From positions 1-19,801 of the forward strand of contig QHQV01000306.1 in NCBI GenBank assembly GCA_003219945.1: a stretch of DNA of 19,801 nt, read 5' to 3'. Positions 14,359-19,801 of the stretch are shown here, one piece after another. Each line of letters begins with the position of its first letter. Position 1 is the first letter of the stretch. The notes below the pieces were generated by a model, which had not been told where the DNA came from, made no database searches, and worked only from the letters and a program-made list of their open reading frames with translations. The DNA is from Verrucomicrobiota bacterium (lineage in GTDB: Bacteria; Verrucomicrobiota; Verrucomicrobiia; Chthoniobacterales; UBA10450). The translations under genes were made by a program, and so were the position numbers.

Positions 14359-15510
14359 ATGCGTCTGAAAAATCGTGCTGTCTGCGTGGTCGCGGCTTTG
14401 TTCACAGTCGCGGCTTCACCGTCGTGTTTCGGACAGGCCGATCCGGCTTCGGAACCAGCTGTTTTGGCTGTGGCCAAGGTTTTGCCTGCGGTAGTGAATA
14501 TCAATACCGAGCGCGTGGTTCGACGCACCGTGCGCGACCCGTTCGACGATTTTTACTCGCAATTCTTTGGATACAATCGGTTTCGACCGCGCGAAGTACG
14601 TCAGACTCTTCAAAGTCTCGGGTCGGGATTCGTCATCGATCCAACTGGTTACATCGTGACGAACCAGCACGTCGTGGAGCGCGCTGCGGATTTAAAAATT
14701 CACGTAACGACTAACGACGGGAAAACCTACCGCGCTCGTTATATTGCCGGCGATGACAAGAACGATCTTGCGTTTATCAAGATCGACGCGCAACCCGATT
14801 TCCCTTTTATCAATCTCGACAATATCTCTCCGAACTTGCTGGGCCAAACCGTGATGGTCGTCGGTAATGCGGCGGGCTACGGCAGCTCTATCAGCCGCGG
14901 TGTACTGAGTGCAGTCAAACGCGATATCACCGTGGATGAGACCGAGTACAAGGGTTTAGTGCAGACCGACGCGGCAATCAATCCTGGCAATAGCGGCGGC
15001 CCTGTAATCGATCTCTCCGGTCGATTAGTCGGTATCGCCTCCGCAAAGATGGCGTTTACGCCACAAGGCGTTCCCACTCAGGGATTGGGGTTCGCCATTC
15101 CGGCCGATGTCGTGCGCGACAGCGTCAATCGCTTTAAGCAAGTGGCGATGAAGCAGGGCAAAGTTAAAGGCTCGCCTGCGCCTGCCGAACCCGGCAGTGC
15201 TCGCGCCGAGAAACTATTCGGAATGCAGCTGCAAAACTTGAGTTCGGAATTGAGCGATGCGCTAGGTTATCTCCGAGGCCGTGGAGTTTTAATTACGGCT
15301 GTAGAACCGGACACCCCGGCAGATAGCGCCGGAATTAAGCGCGGAATGGTCCTGTACCGCGTTAATAAATCGACCGTCTCTTCTGTGAGAGAGGCCGACG
15401 AGGCGCTAGGAGCGGCCGATAGCGGAGCAAACGTGGAGTTTACCATCGGCATAATCCGCGCGCGTGGAGAGAATCATGAGCTCGCCACGCTAACTCTCAA
15501 AGCGCGGTAA
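14359..15510 (+). CDS. Exported HtrA/DegP-like serine protease with one PDZ domain
   Basis: A 383-residue periplasmic quality-control type protease. A signal peptide occupies about residues 1-27 (basic start, hydrophobic VCVVAALFTVAAS, cleavage probably after GQA). The trypsin-like domain has the full triad: His104 in TNQHVV, Asp136 in DDKNDLAF and Ser212 in NPGNSGGP. A single PDZ domain follows at about 285-380 (GMQLQNL..., VEPDTPADSAGIKRGMVLYRVN), as in DegS-like or short DegQ-like forms, whereas DegP has two. The segment between the signal and the protease domain (RDPFDDFYSQFFGYNRFRPRE) is typical of Do-like proteins. It lies 51 bp upstream of the ABC transporter cluster in the same direction; cotranscription is possible but a functional link is not shown. 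Confidence 0.93.
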   Translation: MRLKNRAVCVVAALFTVAASPSCFGQADPASEPAVLAVAKVLPAVVNINTERVVRRTVRDPFDDFYSQFFGYNRFRPREVRQTLQSLGSGFVIDPTGYIVTNQHVVERAADLKIHVTTNDGKTYRARYIAGDDKNDLAFIKIDAQPDFPFINLDNISPNLLGQTVMVVGNAAGYGSSISRGVLSAVKRDITVDETEYKGLVQTDAAINPGNSGGPVIDLSGRLVGIASAKMAFTPQGVPTQGLGFAIPADVVRDSVNRFKQVAMKQGKVKGSPAPAEPGSARAEKLFGMQLQNLSSELSDALGYLRGRGVLITAVEPDTPADSAGIKRGMVLYRVNKSTVSSVREADEALGAADSGANVEFTIGIIRARGENHELATLTLKAR

Positions 15511-15561
15511 AAAAATTGGCAACGCAATCGCGGTTCGGTTGTCTCATCGAAGTGTCGCAAA

Positions 15562-16497
15562 ATGATCAAAGTTGAAAATTTGACGAAAAGGTACGCTGGT
15601 CAGACCGCTATTCAGGATTTGAATTTCGAGGTTAGCCGGGGCGAGATCATGGGATTTCTCGGGCCGAATGGCGCCGGCAAAACCACGACCATGCGCATCC
15701 TGGCAGGCTTCATGCCGCCGACTTCCGGCCGCGCGAGCATCGCCGGCTTTGACGTTTTCGAACAGTCGCTTCAGGCGCGGTCGCACGTTGGCTACATGCC
15801 CGAAAACGTTCCGCTCTATAGCGACATGCGTGTGACGGAGTACCTCAACTATCGCGCGGCGCTCAAGAGTGTGTCGCACCGTCGCATTGCAGAACGGGTT
15901 GGCGACGTGAAGGAACTTTGCGGTCTGAAGGAGGTTGAACGAAAAGTCATCGGCACGCTATCCAAAGGCTATCGCCAACGCGTCGGTCTGGCGGATGCTT
16001 TGTTAGCGGAACCCGACCTTCTCATTCTCGACGAACCGACGATTGGTCTCGACCCAAATCAAATCCGACAGGTGCGGGAGTTGATTAAGAACCTGGGCAA
16101 GCAGCACACGATTTTGCTCTCCACCCACATCTTGCCCGAGGTGGAAATGACGTGCAGCCGGGTAATAATCGTTCACAAAGGTCGAATCGAAGCGTGCGAT
16201 ACACCGGAGAACTTGTTGGGGAAAATCAGACAAGCCGGCGGCGTAGAGCTTGAAGCGAAGGTCGGAAACGACAACGGCGAGGAGCAATTGAAAAAGATTT
16301 CGGGCGTTCGAGACGTGGTGACGAACGGTGAGGACGATTGGAAGAGATTCTCGTTAAGAGTCGAATCAGGTGCAGACGTGCGCGAAGAGGTTTTCCGGCT
16401 CGCCATTGAACGCCACTGGGCCGTGCGCGAACTTACTCAGCGCCGCGGAACGCTCGAAGATGTCTTCGTCGAGCTGACCCATCCGGATCTGGTTTGA
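15562..16497 (+). CDS. ABC transporter ATP-binding protein (GldA/CcmA-like)
   Basis: A 311-residue ATPase subunit. Walker A GPNGAGKTT at 34-42, signature LSKGYRQR at 133-140 (a variant of LSGGQ typical of ABC-2 exporters and GldA), Walker B LLILDEPT at 153-160, D-loop GLDPNQ, and switch His189 in LLSTH. The region around 78-82 (GYMPE) has glutamate where many ABC proteins have the Q-loop glutamine, which is usual in this subfamily. A C-terminal extension of about 90 residues (VELEAKVGNDN... to LEDVFVELTHPDLV) is also typical of ABC-2 ATPases. The permease gene follows at 27 bp, after a GGAGAG ribosome-binding site. With the next genes it forms a GldA-GldF-GldG-like set. Confidence 0.95.
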   Translation: MIKVENLTKRYAGQTAIQDLNFEVSRGEIMGFLGPNGAGKTTTMRILAGFMPPTSGRASIAGFDVFEQSLQARSHVGYMPENVPLYSDMRVTEYLNYRAALKSVSHRRIAERVGDVKELCGLKEVERKVIGTLSKGYRQRVGLADALLAEPDLLILDEPTIGLDPNQIRQVRELIKNLGKQHTILLSTHILPEVEMTCSRVIIVHKGRIEACDTPENLLGKIRQAGGVELEAKVGNDNGEEQLKKISGVRDVVTNGEDDWKRFSLRVESGADVREEVFRLAIERHWAVRELTQRRGTLEDVFVELTHPDLV

Positions 16498-16524
16498 GAT
16501 CAATGATAATACGGAGAGCGATCG

Positions 16525-17280
16525 ATGCGTAAGTTTTATACCCTGCTCGCCCGCGAAGTGCGCAGCTATTTTTACTCCCCGATCGCGTACGTCGTGATGA
16601 TCTTTTTTCTGATCATCAGCGGGATCGATTTTTATTTCCAGGTCTCGTTCATGAACCAGCGCCAGGTGCAATACACAATTCAGGAAGCGTTTTTCAACTC
16701 AGTGTTTTTTTGGTTCGCGTTCGTTCTGATTTTTCCGTTGATCACAATGCGCTTGTTTGCCGAAGAATTTAAGCTCGGCACGATCGAGCCGCTCACGACT
16801 GCGCCTGTTCGCGACTGGCAGGTAGTGCTCTCTAAGTTTTTTGGCGCCCTTGTGTTTTACCTGATCCTCTGGATCCCAACGCTTATTTATTTTTGGATTT
16901 TCGCGAGAGTAACAAACCAGCCGGCTGCCCACTCTCCGGGAGCCTATTTCGGCTCTTACCTGATGCTTTTGTTGCTTGGAATGTTTTACCTTTCCATTGG
17001 TTGCCTAACATCGGTCCTGACGCGGAACCAGATTATTGCAGCGATCATTTCATTCTGCGCAATTACGCTGCTGTTTTTCCTCGGCCTGGTGCAGTTCATC
17101 CTACTCGATGTAACCTCCGCGACGCGCGATTTGCTGGGGTATTTTTCTGCGATCGAACACATGGGAACGTTCTCGCGAGGTATCATCGACATGCGGCCGA
17201 TCGTTCTCTACGTGAGCATGACCATTGTCGTGCTGATGCTCACGTATCAGGCGTTTCAATCCCGGAAATGGAGACTCTAA
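16525..17280 (+). CDS. ABC-2-type transporter permease (GldF-like)
   Basis: A 251-residue inner-membrane protein with about six predicted membrane segments: near 19-39, 57-76, 106-126, 140-165, 170-192 and 226-243. The start RKFYTLLAREVRSYFYSPIAYVV and the cytoplasmic loop MRLFAEEFKLGTIEPLLTAPV-like segment (75-94) are typical of permeases that work with GldA-like ATPases. The substrate is unknown. The next gene starts 3 bp after the stop, so the two are translationally linked. A GGAG inside the permease end serves as the probable ribosome-binding site for that gene. Confidence 0.92.
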   Translation: MRKFYTLLAREVRSYFYSPIAYVVMIFFLIISGIDFYFQVSFMNQRQVQYTIQEAFFNSVFFWFAFVLIFPLITMRLFAEEFKLGTIEPLTTAPVRDWQVVLSKFFGALVFYLILWIPTLIYFWIFARVTNQPAAHSPGAYFGSYLMLLLLGMFYLSIGCLTSVLTRNQIIAAIISFCAITLLFFLGLVQFILLDVTSATRDLLGYFSAIEHMGTFSRGIIDMRPIVLYVSMTIVVLMLTYQAFQSRKWRL

Positions 17281-17283
17281 GAT

Positions 17284-18468
17284 ATGGCTGAGCCACGCAC
17301 GCGCCGGAGAACTAAAATTGGCCGAGTCCGGATTGGTCTGAACGTAGTCGTCCAGGTCGTGCTGATCCTGTTTCTCGCCGCAATGGTGAACTCGCTCGCC
17401 TTCAAACACTACAAACGTTGGGATTTTTCGCGCGATCAAAAATATGCGTTGTCAGACAAGACGAAGCGTTTCCTTGACACGCTCAAGGGCAAGATGCGTA
17501 TCACGGTTTTCTTTTCGCCCAACACGCCGATCACCGCCGATCTTCAGAATCTGCTGACGGAATATCAGTACGCCGGGAAAGGAAAGATCGACGTCGAGCA
17601 AATCGATCCGGAGCGCAGTCTTTCCCGGGCCAAGGAGTTGTTCGATAAATACAAGGTCGTCACCGACGAGAGTCTTCTGGTGCTCGACTACGACGGCCGC
17701 AACAAAACAGTGAAGGCATCGGAGATGGCCGATGTTGACCAGAGCGGGATGGCGATCGGCGAAGGTCCGCGGGTCGCCGCATTCAAAGGCGAGCAGGCGA
17801 TCACCAGCGCGATGATCGATCTTGTCGAAGGGAAAAAGAAAACGCTGGCATATGTCATGGGTCACAAGGAACCGGCGCTTTCGGCGCCCACGAGTCCGGT
17901 CTCGCTGCTGAAAACCTTTATCGAGAATGAGAACATCAAGTTTCAAGAGCTGAACCTTCTCGATCAGCCTGCAATTCCGGCTGACATAAATGCAGTGATG
18001 ATCATTGGGCCACAGTACGATTTTTCCGATCGAGAAATGCAAGTGCTGCGCGATTTCTGGGACAAACAGGGACGCATCGTAGTTTTTGTGGATCCGGCAG
18101 CGAATACACCCAGACTACGTGCCTTTCTTGATGAGTTGGGCGTCAAAGTAAATGACGACAGACTCATGGTTTTCGTGCGCACAGGTATTCAAGAGCTCGC
18201 GCTGACAAGAGATGTACAGGCGCATTTCCTCGGCGACAGCCCAGTCACGAAGCGGCTGGCGGATGTTCGGGCAATTTTTGTTGGAGGTACGGCTTCACTC
18301 ACGCTGGATCCGAACCGCGGGCGAGCTGTTAACATCCGGCTGGAGCCGCTCATCCAAGCAGAAAAGGGTTACTTTGCCGAGACTGATTACAACTCAGACA
18401 ATCAGGTAAAGCTGCAGGCAGACGCCCAAAAGGCCGCGACGCCCAAAAGGCCGCGGATGTGCCGCTAA
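17284..18468 (+). CDS. GldG-like ABC transporter auxiliary protein, N-terminal part (frameshifted)
   Basis: A 394-residue product of the GldG / ABC_transp_aux type. It has one N-terminal membrane segment (about 18-38), the signature RWDFSRDQKYALSDKTKRFL at 45-64, a conserved middle (ITSAMIDLVEGKKKTLAYVMGHKEP) and a large extracytoplasmic domain. Members normally end in a second membrane segment. Here the frame departs after QADAQKAA into TPKRPRMCR and stops, because of a 17-bp tandem duplication at 18422-18455. The missing end is in the next frame at 18456-18794. Deleting one repeat copy gives one protein of about 497 residues. As it stands the product would lack its C-terminal anchor. The upstream ABC genes are intact. 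Confidence 0.88.
   Translation: MAEPRTRRRTKIGRVRIGLNVVVQVVLILFLAAMVNSLAFKHYKRWDFSRDQKYALSDKTKRFLDTLKGKMRITVFFSPNTPITADLQNLLTEYQYAGKGKIDVEQIDPERSLSRAKELFDKYKVVTDESLLVLDYDGRNKTVKASEMADVDQSGMAIGEGPRVAAFKGEQAITSAMIDLVEGKKKTLAYVMGHKEPALSAPTSPVSLLKTFIENENIKFQELNLLDQPAIPADINAVMIIGPQYDFSDREMQVLRDFWDKQGRIVVFVDPAANTPRLRAFLDELGVKVNDDRLMVFVRTGIQELALTRDVQAHFLGDSPVTKRLADVRAIFVGGTASLTLDPNRGRAVNIRLEPLIQAEKGYFAETDYNSDNQVKLQADAQKAATPKRPRMCR
18422..18455 (+). repeat. Perfect 17-bp tandem duplication breaking the GldG-like gene
   Basis: ACGCCCAAAAGGCCGCG occurs twice head to tail at 18422-18438 and 18439-18455. Seventeen is not a multiple of three, so the second copy shifts the frame. With one copy the codons read D-A-Q-K-A-A-D-V-P-L-T-I across the junction, which joins the two open frames exactly. 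Confidence 0.95.
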
Positions 18469-18794
18469 CAATCGCTGCGTCAGCGGAAAAAGGCGGCAGC
18501 GCCGATGCTCGCGTGCAGGTGAATTCGTCGCGGCTCGTCGCAGTGAGCAACGCTACATTCGTTCAAGACAGTGCAATCATGCAGGATCAGGCGGCGCTCG
18601 ATTTTGTTTCCGGTGCAGTGAACTGGCTGTTGAGTCGCGAACAATTGATCGGTATCGCGCCAAAAATTCCGAAGCCTCTCACGTTCAGCCTTGATCCGGA
18701 AGGATTGCGTCGGTTGCGCTGGATCCTTCTCGTCCTGATGCCGCTGATTCCGGCCGCCATCGGAACAGTGGTTTGGTGGCAACGTCGCGTCTGA
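18459..18794 (+). CDS. GldG-like protein, C-terminal fragment after the frameshift
   Basis: This 111-residue frame begins at a GTG that is an internal valine codon of the ancestral gene (ADVPLTIAAS). It carries the conserved C-terminal part of GldG-like proteins: the end of the extracytoplasmic domain (RLVAVSNATFVQDS, ALDFVSGAVNWLLSREQLIGIAPK) and a final membrane segment at about 87-107, followed by WWQRRV. It has no convincing ribosome-binding site of its own, and its first codons overlap the last ones of the upstream fragment. It is therefore best read as the detached 3' end of the preceding gene. The DUF4340 gene starts 1 bp after its stop. Confidence 0.85.
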   Translation: MPLTIAASAEKGGSADARVQVNSSRLVAVSNATFVQDSAIMQDQAALDFVSGAVNWLLSREQLIGIAPKIPKPLTFSLDPEGLRRLRWILLVLMPLIPAAIGTVVWWQRRV

Positions 18795-18795
18795 C

Positions 18796-19801
18796 ATGAA
18801 TTGGAAGAACACGCTCATCCTGGCATTCATTGCGCTCGCCGGTGTCGCTTATTTCAGATTCTTCGAAATGAAGTGGCCAGGCACAGAAGAAGCCCGGCGT
18901 CAGTCGCAGAACATGGTCAACGTTGATCGAACGAAGATCGACGGAATTGTGATTCAAAACGGCGACCAAAAGATCGAGATCCGGCGCCGCGACAACAAAT
19001 GGCGCCTGGAAACGCCTATCAAGGACCAGGCCGATAGCGCGTTAGTTGAAACTTTGTTGTCGGACTTGGAGAACTGGCAAAAGGAGGGAACCATCCCCGC
19101 CAAAGAAATCGATGCCGATAAAAGCAAGCTCGCTGAGTACGGCCTGAACAATCCGAAGCTGAAATTGAAATTGCTCGGGCATGATCGGCCGCCGGAAATC
19201 TTGTTCGGCAAAGACGCTGCGATGGAAGGCAGAATGTATGTGCGGTTCCAGAACTCGAAGGAAACGTTTCTCGCCGGCCAATCAGTCAAGAAAGACATCG
19301 ACAAGAAGCCGGAAGAATTCCGGGATAGAAAACTGACCGACCTGAGTAATGCGCAGGTGCGCCGGGTGGTATTGAAAACGCCGGCAGGCGAAATCGAACT
19401 GGAAAAAAAAGATACGCACTGGGAAATCCTCAAGCCGCTGCGCGCGCGCGCTGATGACCAAAAGGTTAACGACCTGATTTCGCAGGTCACTTCCGCGCAC
19501 ATTGGACAATTTGTAGCTGACGATCGTGGCGACCTGCGTCTTTATGGACTAGCGGAACCGCGCGGATCAATCACGTTGTTCGATCAGGAGCAGAAAAAAG
19601 ATCAGAAAGTCGAAATCGGCGAGTCCATCAAAGTCGCCGACCGGGAGGACAAAGGCCAGACGCTGCAAATCGGCGCGATACCCGAGAAAGAAACAGACCA
19701 AATCTATGTGCGATTTACCCCTCGTGGCTCTGTTTACACGTTGCCGAAAAAAATTGAAGAGATTCTTAACACGAAGCCGGCGGAGTTGCGCGACAATCAC
19801 C
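18796..19801 (+). CDS. DUF4340 domain-containing membrane-anchored protein, 3'-truncated by the window edge
   Basis: The frame opens with ATG at 18796, 1 bp after the previous stop, and stays open to the right edge (335 codons visible). It begins MNWKNTLILAFIALAGVAYF, an N-terminal membrane anchor at about 5-22 with a large extracytoplasmic part. Two related units follow, each starting with a short beta segment (VDRTKIDGIVIQNGDQKIEIRR near 43, LSNAQVRRVVLKTPAGEIELEK near 184), then a W(R/E)-L-P-type stretch (KWRLETPIKDQADSALV; HWEILKPLRARADDQKV) and YGLNNPK or YGLAEPR. This is the repeat pattern of DUF4340 (PF14238). Such genes commonly follow GldG-like genes, and the function is unknown; a role as an external part of the ABC system is inference from position. 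Confidence 0.88.
   Translation, partial: MNWKNTLILAFIALAGVAYFRFFEMKWPGTEEARRQSQNMVNVDRTKIDGIVIQNGDQKIEIRRRDNKWRLETPIKDQADSALVETLLSDLENWQKEGTIPAKEIDADKSKLAEYGLNNPKLKLKLLGHDRPPEILFGKDAAMEGRMYVRFQNSKETFLAGQSVKKDIDKKPEEFRDRKLTDLSNAQVRRVVLKTPAGEIELEKKDTHWEILKPLRARADDQKVNDLISQVTSAHIGQFVADDRGDLRLYGLAEPRGSITLFDQEQKKDQKVEIGESIKVADREDKGQTLQIGAIPEKETDQIYVRFTPRGSVYTLPKKIEEILNTKPAELRDNH

Noticed and set aside
14359..14440. Possible lipoprotein signal in the HtrA-like protease (Cys23)
   Set aside because: The residues before Cys23 (ASPS) do not form a good lipobox, and a normal signal peptidase I site (GQA) follows.
17452..18042. Minus-strand frame of 196 codons opposite the GldG-like gene
   Set aside because: Antisense shadow. 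The plus-strand frame has the GldG signature and operon spacing.
18459..18794. The 111-residue frame as an independent small membrane protein
   Set aside because: Its first codon is an internal GTG, and it joins the upstream gene exactly once one 17-bp repeat copy is removed.
1..19801. CRISPR arrays, tRNA or rRNA genes, riboswitches, prophage or IS transposase
   Set aside because: None was seen. The repeats found are short dispersed hairpins without regular spacing, and no transposase or integrase frame occurs on either strand.

Overview
The window looks like chromosomal DNA of a Verrucomicrobium-like bacterium, probably of the soil Spartobacteria/Chthoniobacterales type. That assignment is inference. 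It rests on the mix of housekeeping genes, an adenylate kinase with an unusual N-terminal NMP-binding motif, a small CxxC/CxxC protein next to adk, an ABC transporter/GldG-like/DUF4340 cluster, and many short hairpin repeats. No rRNA, tRNA, CRISPR array, transposase or phage gene was seen.

Layout. At the left, two plus-strand genes (a 5'-truncated conserved hypothetical and an ErpA/IscA-type Fe-S assembly protein) converge at about 0.9-1.03 kb on a long minus-strand block. Read in its own direction from 14.28 kb down to 1.03 kb, that block is: sucA (2-oxoglutarate dehydrogenase E1), ileS, lspA, a CCA-adding/poly(A) polymerase-type nucleotidyltransferase, a glgA-like glycogen synthase, rplU, rpmA, adk, a small zinc-ribbon-like protein, fmt, pyrH and frr. 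Most of these serve translation: ribosomal proteins L21 and L27, initiator tRNA formylation, isoleucyl-tRNA charging, tRNA 3'-end maturation and ribosome recycling. Nucleotide monophosphate kinases and carbon metabolism genes are mixed in. From 14.36 kb rightward, plus-strand genes encode an exported HtrA/Do-like serine protease and then a tight cluster: ABC ATPase, ABC-2-type permease, GldG-like auxiliary protein and a DUF4340 protein that runs off the right edge.

Two things stand out. First, the window is dotted with short palindromes headed by GTAG or GTGG, the hallmark of REP elements. Three intergenic sites carry two of them in inverted orientation (REPIN-like doublets). Single copies lie in frame inside fmt and, twice, inside ileS; the fmt copy and one ileS copy encode the same peptide, IG(S/R)ARPPGAP. 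One doublet also supplies the last residues and stop codon of lspA. Second, the GldG-like gene is broken by a perfect 17-bp tandem duplication at 18422-18455. Removing one copy joins the two reading frames exactly into a protein of about 497 residues, so this is a recent mutation, a switchable tract or an assembly error.

A second class of degenerate intergenic repeat fills the ileS-lspA gap and the sucA-ileS gap. The start codons of lspA and ileS lie at the edges of these repeats.
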